Shown: positions 24,092 through 34,757 of the stretch, piece after piece
Layout of the letters: every line of letters begins with the position of its first letter
How positions within the stretch are numbered: position 1 is the stretch's first letter
Source: Parasedimentitalea maritima
Lineage (GTDB): Bacteria; Pseudomonadota; Alphaproteobacteria; Rhodobacterales; Rhodobacteraceae
Direction of reading: 5' to 3'
DNA length: 64,000 nucleotides
Assembly (NCBI RefSeq): GCF_005771405.1
Contig: NZ_VAUA01000006.1
Coordinates: 145,251-209,250, forward strand
Translations under genes and position numbers: made by a program
Notes under the pieces: generated by a model
What the model saw: the letters and a program-made list of their open reading frames with translations, nothing else
Databases searched by the model: none
Told to the model about the DNA's origin: nothing

Positions 24092-25611
24092 GCTGCCAGA
24101 ACCTTTCTATTGATATAGTCACCAACCCGAAGCGCCTGCGCCGCTATTGTCAGAGCGGGGTTGACCGCAGCAGAAGTCGGCAAGAAACCTGCATCCACCA
24201 CGAAGAGATTTCTGTGATCATGGGTCCGGCAATACAGATCCAAAACACTGTTGCTTGGATCCGCGCCGAACCGTGTCGTACCGCATTGATGCGATGGCGT
24301 TTGCCGATCAAAAGGCCGCGATATCACAACGGGCGACCCGGCTTTGCGAAGCACCGATTTAACCTTACGAACCAACGCTTGATGGGCTTCCCAATTAGTT
24401 CGTTTCCAATCCAGAACAATGCGGCCCCCCTTTAAAGAGACACGGCTATCCCGGTTGGGGAGGTCCTCACTCATCGCGTACCAATCAACGGAACGCGCCG
24501 CGATCTGGCGGGCAGCCCATACAGGCAGGCCTGTCTGTGCAGAGAGGATTTCGCCAGAGATTTTGCCCAGAAGCTGAACGTTGCCAAGCGGTTTGTTCAT
24601 GGGGCCGCCTGACAGATAGAAATCGTTAAATTGCAGGGTCTTCTGGTAAACAGCTGTGTTTTTACGCCAAGGGTGCAATGCCAAAACGGCTGAACAATTG
24701 TGGTTCATAAAGTGACGGCCGACATTGTCAGACCCGTTGGCAAGCCCAGTTGGGTGATCACTATTTGCCGAGCGCAGCAAGAGCGCGGCGGAATTCACAG
24801 CCCCCGCAGACAGAATACAAATCCCTACCTCCAACCATTTTAGTCGGACCTGGTCGGATGTTCCTGTGTCCTTTTGAGTGAACTCAACAAAACTAACGTG
24901 ACCGCTTGCCCCAGTTCCCAGCCGTGTCACCTCCGCCCCGGAAATCAATGTGACATTTGCAAAGGCCAACGCCTTGGCAAGAGCCGTGTTTTCGGCATCC
25001 TTCTTTGCCCCTGTGGTGTCTGGAAAGGCATCCCAGGGGGTGTTTGCACGTGCCAACCAAGCTTCGCAATCAACCGCCAGAGGGAGCGATGACGGGGTTA
25101 CCCCTGCTCTTACCAGTTGGTTACGCAGGGTGGAAATTGTTGGTTCATCCGGAACCGGTGGAAAATTGTAATCACCAGTACGTGAGGGTTCGGTTGGATC
25201 TTGCCGTGCATCCCCACGGACCTCAAACAGCTCTTCTGCCTTTTGGTACCAAGGTTCCATTTCATCATATGAAATTGGCCAAGCCGGAGAGACACCGCCA
25301 AGATGAAGCATCTCCTCAAAATCCTCGCGCCGATACCGCAGCATGACCGCACCGAAGAATTTGGAATTCCCACCGACGTAGTAGTAATTGCCCGGATTGA
25401 ATCCTTGGCCTGATCCATCAAGCCATTCCTCGACAGGGCGGAACACACCATCGCGAAAAATGGCGCGATCGCAGCGTGCGGCATCGCTGTCAGTTAAACG
25501 CGGACCACGTTCAAGGATCACAATCGACCGACCCGAGGGCGCGAGGGCTAAAGCTGTGGTCGCCCCCCCGATCCCAGATCCGATGATCACGATATCCGCC
25601 CGCTGTGTCAT
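24088..25611 (-). CDS. GMC-type FAD-dependent oxidoreductase
   Basis: 507 residues. FAD loop VIIGSGIGGATTALALA at the N-terminus, then YVGGNSKFFGAVMLRYR, a substrate domain, ILSAGAVNSAALLL, and the C-terminal catalytic region SHQCGTTRFG with the His, closed by NPALTIAAQALRVGDYI. It is closer to the gluconate-2-dehydrogenase/pyranose-oxidase side of the superfamily than the other GMC enzyme at 21739. No signal peptide is seen, so it acts in the cytoplasm or at the membrane face. It directly follows the ATPase gene of the transporter (single-base overlap). Confidence 0.85.
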   Translation of the reverse strand: MTQRADIVIIGSGIGGATTALALAPSGRSIVILERGPRLTDSDAARCDRAIFRDGVFRPVEEWLDGSGQGFNPGNYYYVGGNSKFFGAVMLRYRREDFEEMLHLGGVSPAWPISYDEMEPWYQKAEELFEVRGDARQDPTEPSRTGDYNFPPVPDEPTISTLRNQLVRAGVTPSSLPLAVDCEAWLARANTPWDAFPDTTGAKKDAENTALAKALAFANVTLISGAEVTRLGTGASGHVSFVEFTQKDTGTSDQVRLKWLEVGICILSAGAVNSAALLLRSANSDHPTGLANGSDNVGRHFMNHNCSAVLALHPWRKNTAVYQKTLQFNDFYLSGGPMNKPLGNVQLLGKISGEILSAQTGLPVWAARQIAARSVDWYAMSEDLPNRDSRVSLKGGRIVLDWKRTNWEAHQALVRKVKSVLRKAGSPVVISRPFDRQTPSHQCGTTRFGADPSNSVLDLYCRTHDHRNLFVVDAGFLPTSAAVNPALTIAAQALRVGDYINRKVLAA

Positions 25612-26726
25612 CAGACGATCCGGTCTTCAGTCTCGGGATCAAACGCGACAACTTTGTCCATATTGATAGTGAAATCGACATCCTCACCCGGCGCGACCTG
25701 CACATCCGCCCGCATACGAGCGTTGCAGTCTTGGCCACCAAATTCGGTCATTACAAAGGTATCCGAACCGGCCGGTTCCATGACAATAACCCGGCTCTTT
25801 ACAGTCACCAGATTGACAGCTTTGCTGTCCGCACCGTCTGGATCAGTCAGTGCCTCAGCCCTTAGTCCAAGCGTAATGGTGCGGCCGACGTAGTCCTTCA
25901 GCCCAGCCGGAGGCGTAGCAAAGGGCAATTTGATCGTTTCACCCAGTCCATTTGTGGTCTCTGCAACCAGCCCACCGTTTTCCTCCAGAATTTTCACTGG
26001 GATCAGGTTCATCGAAGGTGAACCCATAAAGGTCGCAACAAACAGGTTGGCCGGTGTGTCATAGATCTCTTTTGGGGTGCCAAGCTGCTGAATATAGCCA
26101 CCATTCATCACCGCGATACGGGTCGACAGCGTCATCGCCTCAATCTGATCATGGGTCACATAGACAATTGTGGTTCCCAGTTTCTGATGCAGTTTTTTGA
26201 TCTCGGTGCGCATATCAACACGCAGTTTGGCGTCGAGGTTTGAAAGTGGTTCATCAAACAGGAACACATCGGGGTTTCGCACCAATGCCCGCCCCATCGC
26301 GACCCGCTGACGTTGCCCGCCCGATAGCTGGCCGGGTTTGCGATCAAGCAGAGGTTCGATTTGCAACAACTTGGCCACATCGCGCAGTGCTGTCTCACGC
26401 TCAGCCTTGGGCACCTTGTGCATTTCCAGGCCAAAAGTGATGTTCTTGGCGACACTCATATTGGGGTAGAGCGCGTAGGATTGGAACACCATGGCAATAT
26501 CCCGGTTCGAGGGATGCACACCGTTCATGGATTTACCCTTGATCGAAATCGTGCCCGACGTGATGTCTTCCAACCCTGCGATCATGTTCAACAAGGTGGA
26601 TTTGCCACAGCCCGAGGGGCCAACAAGAACTAGGAATTCCCCTTCTTGCACATCAATATCAACCCTGTGCAGCACCTCAACGGAGCCGTAGGATTTGGTT
26701 GCGTTGTCGATTGTCAGGAAGCTCAT
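25611..26726 (-). CDS. Sugar ABC transporter ATP-binding protein (MalK/UgpC/MsmX type)
   Basis: 371 residues. Walker [10 protein letters not shown] (about 39), Q-loop [10 protein letters not shown], signature [15 protein letters not shown], Walker [17 protein letters not shown], and switch His in [11 protein letters not shown]-terminal TOBE/OB regulatory domain follows (GLRAEAL, then [19 protein letters not shown]). It powers the importer formed with the permeases at 26731 and 27612 and the binding protein at 28584. Confidence 0.93.
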   Translation of the reverse strand: MSFLTIDNATKSYGSVEVLHRVDIDVQEGEFLVLVGPSGCGKSTLLNMIAGLEDITSGTISIKGKSMNGVHPSNRDIAMVFQSYALYPNMSVAKNITFGLEMHKVPKAERETALRDVAKLLQIEPLLDRKPGQLSGGQRQRVAMGRALVRNPDVFLFDEPLSNLDAKLRVDMRTEIKKLHQKLGTTIVYVTHDQIEAMTLSTRIAVMNGGYIQQLGTPKEIYDTPANLFVATFMGSPSMNLIPVKILEENGGLVAETTNGLGETIKLPFATPPAGLKDYVGRTITLGLRAEALTDPDGADSKAVNLVTVKSRVIVMEPAGSDTFVMTEFGGQDCNARMRADVQVAPGEDVDFTINMDKVVAFDPETEDRIV

Positions 26727-26730
26727 AGTC

Positions 26731-27612
26731 TTATCCTTTGACGCTGCCCGCCATCAGACCACGCACAAAGTAGCGGCCGGCGACGATATAAACGAGAAGA
26801 GTTGGAAGGGCAGCGAGGATCGCCCCCGCGAAGTGGACGTTGTATTCTTTCACACCGGTTGATGACTGAACCAGGTTGTTCAACGCCACGGTCATTGGCT
26901 GGCTGTCAAAATCGGCAAACGAAGCCCCAAACAGGAAATCATTCCAGATATTGGTGAACTGCCAGATGACGCTTACGACGATGATCGGTCCGGAAGATGG
27001 CAGCAAAAGGCGCCAAAAGATGCGGAAGAATCCAGCACCATCAATCTGTGCAGCCCGGACCAGTTCGGTTGGGAACACCTGATAGTAGTTTTTGAAGTAA
27101 AGGGTGGTGAATCCCAGCCCATAGACCACATGCACAAGCACCAGGCCGGGGGTGGAGCCTGCTAACCCGGCCAGCCCAAGAATACGTGCCATTGGGATCA
27201 ATACGATCTGGAACGGGATGAAACAGGCAAACAGCATAAAGCCAAAGATCAGGGTGTCATATTTGAACCGCCATTTGGTCAGCACATACCCGTTCAACGC
27301 CCCGAGTATGGTCGAGATGGCAACAGCTGGAACCACCATTTTGATAGAGTTCCAGAAGTAGGGTTTTAGACCCGTCGGATCGACCCCAATCTGGGCGGTT
27401 GCCCAGGCTTTTACCCAGGGTTCGAATGTCCAGTCCTGTGGCAGCGCCATCATATTGCCACCGGTGATCTCAGACAGTGGCTTCACCGAGTTGATGACCA
27501 TGATGGCAAAGGGCAGCAGATAGAACAGAGCAAACAGCAACAGGACAAGGTAAAGCGCAGTACGGGTGATACGCCCAGTACGTACCGCGGTGTCAGTTGA
27601 ACCAGCAGACAT
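26731..27612 (-). CDS. Sugar ABC permease, second subunit (GtsC-like)
   Basis: 293 residues with six membrane segments and the EAA loop ([25 protein letters not shown]). The C-terminus [14 protein letters not shown] is typical of MalG-type permeases. It overlaps the first permease by one base. The order binding protein, permease, permease, ATPase equals gtsABC-malK of pseudomonads. Confidence 0.92.
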   Translation of the reverse strand: MSAGSTDTAVRTGRITRTALYLVLLLFALFYLLPFAIMVINSVKPLSEITGGNMMALPQDWTFEPWVKAWATAQIGVDPTGLKPYFWNSIKMVVPAVAISTILGALNGYVLTKWRFKYDTLIFGFMLFACFIPFQIVLIPMARILGLAGLAGSTPGLVLVHVVYGLGFTTLYFKNYYQVFPTELVRAAQIDGAGFFRIFWRLLLPSSGPIIVVSVIWQFTNIWNDFLFGASFADFDSQPMTVALNNLVQSSTGVKEYNVHFAGAILAALPTLLVYIVAGRYFVRGLMAGSVKG

Positions 27613-28508
27613 CAGTTCTTCTCCCGCAGTTCAGAGTAGAGATAGGGCACCATGATCGCGACGATTGTCATCAACATGATCACCGAGGATGAGGCACCAA
27701 TGCCCATTTGGTTTCGGGTGAACGTGTAGGAATACATAAATGTTGCCGGCACTTCGGTCGCACGCCCCGGACCACCACCTGTCAGCGCAACAACAAGGTC
27801 ATAAGACTTGATTGCCAAATGGCTGAGGATCACAAATGCCGATAAAAAGGCAGGGCGAAGTTGCGGAATGATAATCCGGCGATACAGTTGGAAATTGGTT
27901 GCACCATCCATTTGGGCCGCTTTCAGCATCTCGTTGTCGATCCCACGAAGGCCAGCCAGGAACATTGCCATCACAAAGCCAGAGCTCTGCCAGACAGCGG
28001 CTAGAACAACGGTGTAGATCGCGTAATCCCGGTTCTTGATCCAATCAAAATGAAAGCTTTCCCAACCCCAGAGATGCATGGTGTGTTCAAGCCCAATGCC
28101 CGGATCAAGAAACCACTTCCAGGCGGTCCCAGTCACGATGAATGACAACGCCATCGGATAAAGGAAAATGGGCCGCAGCACAGATTCACCCCGGATTTTC
28201 TGATCCAGAAATATCGCCAGCATCAGCCCAATTACCGAACAGATGATGATATACAGCGCAGCAAAGACAATCAGGTTATTGACCGCAATGTCCCAGTGGC
28301 GAAGCCGGAACAGTTTGTCATAGTTCTCGAAGCCAACCCAGCCATATGAGGGCAGAATTCGACTGTCCGTAAAGCTTAGGTAAACCGAGAACAGGATGAA
28401 ACCGTAGACAAAAACCAGCATCAACGCCAACGATGGCGAGAGCACAAGTTTGGGCACCCAGGTCTGCAATTTCGTTTTGAAATCCGCATCAGCGGCAGGG
28501 GTTGCCAT
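27612..28508 (-). CDS. Sugar ABC permease, first subunit (GtsB-like)
   Basis: 298 residues from ATG 28508, with GGAGG nine or so bases upstream. The frame is open a further 51 bases. Six membrane segments and the EAA loop (KAAQMDGATNFQLYRRIIIPQLRPA) are present. It pairs with the permease at 26731. The sequence follows the glucose/mannose-type (GtsB) subgroup, as does the binding protein. Confidence 0.92.
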   Translation of the reverse strand: MATPAADADFKTKLQTWVPKLVLSPSLALMLVFVYGFILFSVYLSFTDSRILPSYGWVGFENYDKLFRLRHWDIAVNNLIVFAALYIIICSVIGLMLAIFLDQKIRGESVLRPIFLYPMALSFIVTGTAWKWFLDPGIGLEHTMHLWGWESFHFDWIKNRDYAIYTVVLAAVWQSSGFVMAMFLAGLRGIDNEMLKAAQMDGATNFQLYRRIIIPQLRPAFLSAFVILSHLAIKSYDLVVALTGGGPGRATEVPATFMYSYTFTRNQMGIGASSSVIMLMTIVAIMVPYLYSELREKN

Positions 28509-28583
28509 GGCGGGCCTCCCTCCAATTGTCGTAAGGAATTTGGGTGGGGTGCCGGGCAAACACAGTCAGCCCGGCAAAGTGTA

Positions 28584-29834
28584 TTACTTGGCGATCGACA
28601 CAGCGTCGACAAGCTCAAGCGCTGCGGTTGCAGCGTCATACTCACCGTTAAAGTGAGCAGTGATCACATCATAAATCGCGTTTTTGACTGCAGCAGGCGC
28701 CGCATGACCATGGGCCATTGAACCGTACAGGTTCCCCGAGGCGGCCGCAGCGGCAAGATCTTTCATGCCCTGTTTCCCGCAGGCATCAAAAGCTTCGTCA
28801 GAAACGTCGGTCCGTGCTGGAACCGAGCCTTTTACAACGTTGAACGCCGACTGGAATGATGGTGACAGAATGGCTGTTGCCAGTGCTGCCTGCTCGGCTG
28901 ACACTTTTCCACCTTGGTCAAACATCGCAAATTGGTCCGCGTTGAACGTAACTTGATCTTCGGTGCCTGGGAAACGGAAGCAAAGGAAGTCCTCGCCGGG
29001 CACTTTGCCGGCATTCAAGAATTCACCTTTTGCCCAGTCGCCCATCATCTGGAAACCGGCTTCGCCATTGATGACCATCGCAGTTGCAAGGTTCCAGTCA
29101 CGGCCAGAGAAGTTATCGTCTACGTGACCGCGGATGACTTCCATGCGGCGGAAGGATTCAACCATTGTGTCCGAACCCAATGCCTCTTCATCGAGATCGA
29201 TGAACGCTGCTTTGTAGAATTCAGGACCACCAGCCGACATCGCAACCGCATCAAATACAGTGGCATCTTGCCAGGCTTGGCCGCCATGGGCGACAGGCGT
29301 GACACCCGCTGCAGCCAATGTTTCAAGCGCAGCTTCGAACTCTTCCCAGTTGGCAGGAATAGCAATGCCATTGGCGTCTAGCACAGCTTTGTTGGCCCAA
29401 ACCCAGTTGGTTGAGTGTACGTTAACCGGCGCAGAAACCCATTGACCATCGTGCTTTGCAAAGGCCTGCAATGCCTCTGGAATAACGTCATCCCAGCCTT
29501 CTTTGACGGCCACAGCATTCAGATCAGCCAAGGCATCTTCTTTGGCCCAGTCCAGAATGTCGAAACCCAGCATTTGTACAGCAGTTGGCGGATTGCCGGA
29601 CGTAACACGGGCCCGCAGAACCGTCATGGCGCTCTCGCCGCCACCGCCTGCAACCGGCATGTCGTTCCAACCCGTCCCCTGCCCTTCAAGATCTTGCTTG
29701 AGCACGTTTAATGCAGCTGCTTCACCACCGGATGTCCACCAGTGCAAGACTTCAACGTCACCCGCATGGGCCATGCTGACTGAAACAGCCGCAGCCGCCA
29801 AAGTTGTGGTAGTTTTTAAAATGAATTTACGCAT
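28584..29834 (-). CDS. Glucose/mannose-type ABC solute-binding protein (GtsA-like)
   Basis: 416 residues with a signal peptide cut after SMAHA. The mature start [22 protein letters not shown], then the [18 protein letters not shown] region and the stretch [15 protein letters not shown], are hallmarks of the GtsA / Thermus glucose-mannose binder group. The length matches. It should bind a monosaccharide, glucoside or related polyol in the periplasm. A 49-bp gap separates it from the ALDH gene, so it still belongs to the same transcription unit. Confidence 0.9.
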   Translation of the reverse strand: MRKFILKTTTTLAAAAVSVSMAHAGDVEVLHWWTSGGEAAALNVLKQDLEGQGTGWNDMPVAGGGGESAMTVLRARVTSGNPPTAVQMLGFDILDWAKEDALADLNAVAVKEGWDDVIPEALQAFAKHDGQWVSAPVNVHSTNWVWANKAVLDANGIAIPANWEEFEAALETLAAAGVTPVAHGGQAWQDATVFDAVAMSAGGPEFYKAAFIDLDEEALGSDTMVESFRRMEVIRGHVDDNFSGRDWNLATAMVINGEAGFQMMGDWAKGEFLNAGKVPGEDFLCFRFPGTEDQVTFNADQFAMFDQGGKVSAEQAALATAILSPSFQSAFNVVKGSVPARTDVSDEAFDACGKQGMKDLAAAAASGNLYGSMAHGHAAPAAVKNAIYDVITAHFNGEYDAATAALELVDAVSIAK

Positions 29835-29883
29835 GTGGTTTCCTCCCTATTGCGTATCGATCCGTCTCTTTCTTCCGCAGAGA

Positions 29884-31401
29884 TCAGATCCAGTTTGCGC
29901 GCGTACGGCCAATCCGCATTTGCACAGTTTTCACTTCCAGAAATTCTTCGAGTCCATAGCGGCCAAGTTCACGACCTTGCCCACTTTCCTTCACGCCTCC
30001 AAAAGGCAGCTCGGGGAAACCGTCCATCCATGTGTTAGTCCAGACAGTTCCAGCCTGCGTGCGCCGAGCAAATTCAAGGCATGTGTGAATGTTCTCGCTC
30101 CAAACACCGGCTGAAAGACCGTATGAGGCGTCATTCACAAGTGAAATTACTTCGTCCATTGTGCGAAAAGTCAAGACAGATAACACTGGACCAAACACTT
30201 CCTCGCTAGCAATTGGCATGTCTGGCGTCAGACCCGACACAACTGTAGGGCCATAAAATGCACCGGGGAGACCGTCGATTTGTATAGGTGCGCCACCGAT
30301 TTCGATTTTGGCGCCTGCTGCTACGGCCTCGCGGACATAACTATCGATTTTCTGCTGATGCCCATCATGGATGATCGCACCTACCTTAGTCTTTGGGTCT
30401 AGAGGATCGCCAAATGGGACCTTTTGGGACAAGGAAACAACACGAGAGATGACCTCGTCCAGAATGTCTTCGTGCACGATTATACGACTGCCTGAATTGC
30501 AACACTCACCAGCGTTAAAATAGATGCCGAACACGATGGCGTCGATGGCACTGTCCAGATCAGCATCAGCAAACAGGACCTGCGGGTTTTTCCCGCCCAA
30601 TTCAGACGATACCTTTTTAAGGGTATCACCAGCCGCTTTCTCGATGGTTTTGCCAACAGCGGTCGATCCAGTAAAGCTGACCATGTCAACACGAGGGTCT
30701 GTGGTCAAAATAGAACCAACGGGATCGCCAAATCCGTTGATGATATTGACTACACCCGCTGGCAAACCTGCCTCGATAAGAAGTTCGCCCAAGATGGCGG
30801 TGGTTGAAGGGGTCAGTTCAGACGGTTTCACAACACAGGTGCATCCCGCAGCCAGCGCAAACGGTATCTTCTGGCTTGCGATCAGAAACGGGAAATTCCA
30901 GGGTGTGATGATGGAAACAACGCCAATCGGCTCTTTTAGAACGATACCCAGCATGTCACGGCCAAGACTGTTGTGGCTATCCCCGTGCAGTGTCCGCGCT
31001 AGGGAAGCGGCATAACGCCAGATATCTGCAGCACCTTCGATTTCGCCCAAGGCTTGACTGATAGGCTTGCCACTTTCCAGCACCTCAAGTCGGGCAATTC
31101 TGGGACGGTTTTCATCAATCAGGTCCGCAACTTTCAACAGCAATGTCGCGCGCTCTTTACCGGACAGATCAGACCAGACCCCACGTTCAAAGGCGCGACG
31201 TGCTGCTGCAATAGCACCAGACGCATCATTTGCGTCCCCTTTTGAAATCAGGGAAACAGGTGTTCCATGCGCGGGTGAGTGGCGCTCAAAGACCTCTCCA
31301 TTTCCGTCGGCCCACGCGCCGTCAATCAAATGACGAACGCGGTTGATCTCGTCCCTAGGGGCATCTTTTCCAACAATCAGTGTTAAGTCGTGCTGGCTCA
31401 T
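29884..31401 (-). CDS. Aldehyde dehydrogenase
   Basis: 505 residues, ALDH superfamily. The NAD-binding TPWNFPFLIASQKIPFALAAGC, GFTG-type FTGSTAVGK, the general base Glu in SELGGKNPQVL, and the nucleophile region FNAGECCNSGSR are all visible, as is EVFGPVLSV. It oxidises an aldehyde to an acid using NAD(P). Two bases separate it from the enoyl-CoA hydratase gene. Within the operon it would take the aldehyde formed by a GMC or SDR enzyme. Confidence 0.93.
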   Translation of the reverse strand: MSQHDLTLIVGKDAPRDEINRVRHLIDGAWADGNGEVFERHSPAHGTPVSLISKGDANDASGAIAAARRAFERGVWSDLSGKERATLLLKVADLIDENRPRIARLEVLESGKPISQALGEIEGAADIWRYAASLARTLHGDSHNSLGRDMLGIVLKEPIGVVSIITPWNFPFLIASQKIPFALAAGCTCVVKPSELTPSTTAILGELLIEAGLPAGVVNIINGFGDPVGSILTTDPRVDMVSFTGSTAVGKTIEKAAGDTLKKVSSELGGKNPQVLFADADLDSAIDAIVFGIYFNAGECCNSGSRIIVHEDILDEVISRVVSLSQKVPFGDPLDPKTKVGAIIHDGHQQKIDSYVREAVAAGAKIEIGGAPIQIDGLPGAFYGPTVVSGLTPDMPIASEEVFGPVLSVLTFRTMDEVISLVNDASYGLSAGVWSENIHTCLEFARRTQAGTVWTNTWMDGFPELPFGGVKESGQGRELGRYGLEEFLEVKTVQMRIGRTRANWI

Positions 31402-31403
31402 AC

Positions 31404-32171
31404 TTATCTTCCTGAAAAATCGGGTGTGCGCTTTTCGCTGAATGCGGAAACACCCTCTGTTCTGTCGTCCGAAGCACCCATTGCTGCGCTTCCCAATGCC
31501 TCGATCAGAGCGGGCCTATCCTCGCCCACCCCGACATGGATCATGTTTTTGGTGATTTCAGTCGCGCGCGGAGACAGCTCCGCCGCCCGTGCTGCGATTT
31601 CTAGCGCAACATCCATTGGTTCATCCGCGACCTCGGCCACGAAGCCCAAAGACTGGATACGACCTGCCTCAATCTGGCGCCCGAACAGGGCCATTTCTTT
31701 TAGCAGGGGTTCGGGCAGCAAGCGTGCCAGTCTTTGTGTGCCTGACCATCCCGGCACGATACCAACACCCGCTTCAGGCAGTGCAATTCGAGCTTTGGTC
31801 CGCATTACGCGGATGTCACAGGCCGCAGCCAATTCCAGCCCGCCGCCAAAAGTATGTCCGTTCAACACGGCAATTGTTGGCTTGGATAGGCGCGCAAGCC
31901 GGTCAAATATGCGATGTCCATCGCGAACCCAACTGCGTGCAAATTGCGCCGGTGGAAGAGAGGCCCAAGCCTTGATATCCGCGCCCGTGCAGAACGCCTT
32001 GGTTCCAGTTCCGGTCACCAACACAACACGGATATCGTCACGGAGTTCAAGCGCCTGACAGTGTTGATCAATTTGCTGCAACATTGGCACATCAAGGGCG
32101 TTTAGCTTGGCCGGATTGTCCAGTCGAATTGTTGCCACCGCGCCCTGAATTTCAAGATGGACTGCGCTCAT
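31404..32171 (-). CDS. Enoyl-CoA hydratase/isomerase family protein
   Basis: 255 residues of the crotonase fold. The oxyanion-hole segment is TGTGTKAFCTGADIKAW and a second backbone contact is in FGGGLELAAACDIRV. A catalytic Glu lies in LPEAGVGIVPGWSGTQRL. It acts on an acyl-CoA, so the pathway in this operon passes through a CoA thioester. The gene overlaps the CoA-transferase by 4 bp, which probably supplies its substrate. Confidence 0.9.
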   Translation of the reverse strand: MSAVHLEIQGAVATIRLDNPAKLNALDVPMLQQIDQHCQALELRDDIRVVLVTGTGTKAFCTGADIKAWASLPPAQFARSWVRDGHRIFDRLARLSKPTIAVLNGHTFGGGLELAAACDIRVMRTKARIALPEAGVGIVPGWSGTQRLARLLPEPLLKEMALFGRQIEAGRIQSLGFVAEVADEPMDVALEIAARAAELSPRATEITKNMIHVGVGEDRPALIEALGSAAMGASDDRTEGVSAFSEKRTPDFSGR

Positions 32172-33739
32172 AAGGTCAGCCCCATCGATCCGTCGCTCAG
32201 CAACGCCAGTGGCATTTCAACAGCATCCTTGGAAATTCTGACGCGCCCTTGTGAAGCCGCAACGATATCTCGTTCGGGTTGGATGCCCGGCATGATCTCA
32301 ATGGCTTCCAGGCCGGTCTCGGTCAGGCGCATCACACAGCGTTCCGTGATGTACAAAACATCTTGGCCTAGTTCCCTTGACCGCTGCCCCGAGAAGGTCA
32401 CATGCTCGACCGCTGCAACCATTTTGGAAAACTTACCCGGCTTGGTGATTGTCAGCCCGGTCTCATTCAAGCTCATCTGTGCTCCGGCTTCGAAATAGCC
32501 AGAGAAGACAATCTTGGGTGCGTGGGCAACGATATCCACAAATCCACCACAACCTGCTGTCAGGTATGGTTTTTTACCCAATTTCGAGACGTTGACGTTG
32601 CCCTCTGTGTCCACCTCCATGAAGGAGAGGAAGGATACATCAAAACCACCGCCCTGAAAGTAAGTGAACTGCTGTGGGCTGGGTACAAACCCGTCTGCGT
32701 TTGACGCGCATCCAAATGCAAAACCAGTGAGCGGAATGCCCCCAACCGCGCCCTGTTCGATGGCCCATGTGACCTGGTCCGGATGCCCTTCTTCCAACAG
32801 GATACGCGGTACCATTGCAGATATTCCGAACCCCAGGTTGGCAGTTTGACCTGCTTTCAGCTCCATCGCAGCGCGACGAGCCAGAACTTTTTCGACCGAA
32901 AGCTGCGGAATGGAAAAGCTGGGGAGTGGCCGAATGATCTCGCCTGAAATGGCGGGATCATATTGCGTTTCGGTGGTTTGCTTTTGGTCTGCATCAATCA
33001 CTATCAGATCAACCAAATGCCCAGGTACCCGCACATCATGCGGGCGTAATGATCCTCGTGCGGTGACACGTTTGACCTGTGCAATAACAAGGCCGCCGTG
33101 GTTGCGAACAGCTATCGCTTGTTCCAGCCCACCCAAATAGGCCCCTTCGTGTTCGTACGTCAGGTTTCCATGTTCATCCGCAGTTGTCGCCCGCAGAATG
33201 GCCACGTTGGGTACAATGTTTGGAAAATGCAGCCAGGTCTCGCCGCCAAATTCCTGCCGCGATACAACAGGGATCTCTGCTGCGGCAGCATTCATTGCGC
33301 AGCCTTCACGCATAGGGTCGACAAAGGTTCCCAATCCAACCTTGGTCAGCACGCCCGGTCGCCGTGCCGCCACATCTCGGTGCATATCAAACAAGATCCC
33401 GGATGGAACATTATAGGCTTCAACCCGGTTTTCGACGACCATTTTCCAGATCTCAGGCATTTCCAACGAGGAAGGACCGGACGGATAGCTGCCAGCTAGA
33501 ATTCGACGCAACAAGCCATCGCGCGCGATATGGTCGACCCCTTTGATTCCATACATATCGCCTGCAGCAATGGGATGTAGTGTGGTCAGGTTTCGTGGAT
33601 GACCTTCGGCCTCAAAACGCGCACCAATCGCTTGTAAGACAAGATCTGGACATCCCAACCCAGACGACGATGAAACCGAGACAACATGCTCGTCCTGAAT
33701 TTTTGCAGCGGCTTCGGATGCTGAAACGATCTTCGACAT
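32168..33739 (-). CDS. Acyl-CoA:carboxylate CoA-transferase (family I, fused alpha-beta)
   Basis: 523 residues. Both halves of a family I CoA-transferase are in one chain, like propionate or acetoacetate CoA-transferases (YdiF/PCT type). The catalytic Glu lies in AIEQGAVGGIPLTG. Other landmarks are the glycine-rich LGLGTFVDPMREG and GFGISAMVPRIL. It moves CoA from acyl-CoA to a free acid, likely the acid made by the neighbouring aldehyde dehydrogenase. Its presence in a sugar-transporter operon is unusual. It begins 4 bp after the Gfo/Idh gene. Confidence 0.9.
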   Translation of the reverse strand: MSKIVSASEAAAKIQDEHVVSVSSSSGLGCPDLVLQAIGARFEAEGHPRNLTTLHPIAAGDMYGIKGVDHIARDGLLRRILAGSYPSGPSSLEMPEIWKMVVENRVEAYNVPSGILFDMHRDVAARRPGVLTKVGLGTFVDPMREGCAMNAAAAEIPVVSRQEFGGETWLHFPNIVPNVAILRATTADEHGNLTYEHEGAYLGGLEQAIAVRNHGGLVIAQVKRVTARGSLRPHDVRVPGHLVDLIVIDADQKQTTETQYDPAISGEIIRPLPSFSIPQLSVEKVLARRAAMELKAGQTANLGFGISAMVPRILLEEGHPDQVTWAIEQGAVGGIPLTGFAFGCASNADGFVPSPQQFTYFQGGGFDVSFLSFMEVDTEGNVNVSKLGKKPYLTAGCGGFVDIVAHAPKIVFSGYFEAGAQMSLNETGLTITKPGKFSKMVAAVEHVTFSGQRSRELGQDVLYITERCVMRLTETGLEAIEIMPGIQPERDIVAASQGRVRISKDAVEMPLALLSDGSMGLTL

Positions 33740-33742
33740 GGC

Positions 33743-34744
33743 TTAGTACCCTCCGTAATCAACGGTGGTGCGCTGGCCTGTCACGGCTGCTTTCTTTACC
33801 GCTTCGGCGACGGCAAGTGATTTCAGCCCATCCACACCAGTTGCTGCAGGCTGTCTGTCGCCTGCAACGGCGGTAGCAAACTTTGAAACTGATCGCTCAT
33901 AGAGATTATGCAGCGAGTATTCGATACTCTCCTCGCCAGATGCCGTCCGCAACAGGATGTCTCCAACAGGCTGCTGGGTCATTACATTTCGCGCAATGAC
34001 AGACCCTTTGGTTCCGTGCACTTCAATGCCTGAACCGGCAAATGGGTGGGTGAAAGATTCATGGGTTTGAACTGTGACCCCCGACGGGGTTGTCCAGACC
34101 GACATGACGCTGTCCTCTACATCCACGCCCATGGCACCAGACAATTCCTGCGCTACGATGTCGGCTGGGTCTTCACCCAGATAAAAACGCACCGTATCGG
34201 CATCGTGCACAACGATGTCGGGGATAACGCCACCACCAGCCAATGGATTATCAATACGCCAACCGCGCAGGTGCTCAGGCAGCATCACCGCGTGGAAGAT
34301 GCGGATGCTTAGTACCTCGCCCAAGCGCCCTGTGGTGATGAGGTTGCGAATGGCCAAATGGCTACCCGCGTTGCGTAGGTGATGGTTCGTCGCAAGAACG
34401 ATGCCTGCATCTTGGGCGGCACGCACCATTGTAGCAGCGTCTGCTACCGTCATTGCGAGGGGCTTTTCACACAGCACATGCTTGCCTGCCGCGATCGCTG
34501 TCATGGCCTGCGGCAAGTGTTTCTCGTTTGTCGTAGAAATATAGACGGCATCAACATCGGATCCGTTCAGAATATCGCTAAGACTGGTCGTCGAGGCCGT
34601 AATTCCGTGTTTTGCAGCGTATTCTTTGCCCCGTGTTGGGCTTGAACTTTGTACTGACACCACGTCATGGCCGCTATTTGCGCGGATTGCTCCAATCATA
34701 TGCTCTGATGCAATTGTGCTTGCACCAATCAGACCCCAGTTCAT
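33743..34744 (-). CDS. Gfo/Idh/MocA family oxidoreductase
   Basis: 333 residues from ATG 34744 (GGGAG nine or ten bases upstream). A longer frame would run into the operator. The N-terminal Rossmann domain starts NWGLIGASTIASEHM. The conserved sugar-dehydrogenase motif is CEKPLAM (EKP, about residue 92), then ATNHHLRN and the C-terminal substrate domain with VVHDADTVRFYLG. It oxidises a hydroxyl of a sugar or cyclitol with NAD(P). It is the first gene of the fourteen-gene operon, directly behind the LacI-controlled promoter. Confidence 0.9.
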   Translation of the reverse strand: MNWGLIGASTIASEHMIGAIRANSGHDVVSVQSSSPTRGKEYAAKHGITASTTSLSDILNGSDVDAVYISTTNEKHLPQAMTAIAAGKHVLCEKPLAMTVADAATMVRAAQDAGIVLATNHHLRNAGSHLAIRNLITTGRLGEVLSIRIFHAVMLPEHLRGWRIDNPLAGGGVIPDIVVHDADTVRFYLGEDPADIVAQELSGAMGVDVEDSVMSVWTTPSGVTVQTHESFTHPFAGSGIEVHGTKGSVIARNVMTQQPVGDILLRTASGEESIEYSLHNLYERSVSKFATAVAGDRQPAATGVDGLKSLAVAEAVKKAAVTGQRTTVDYGGY

Positions 34745-34757
34745 ATGCGACTCCCGT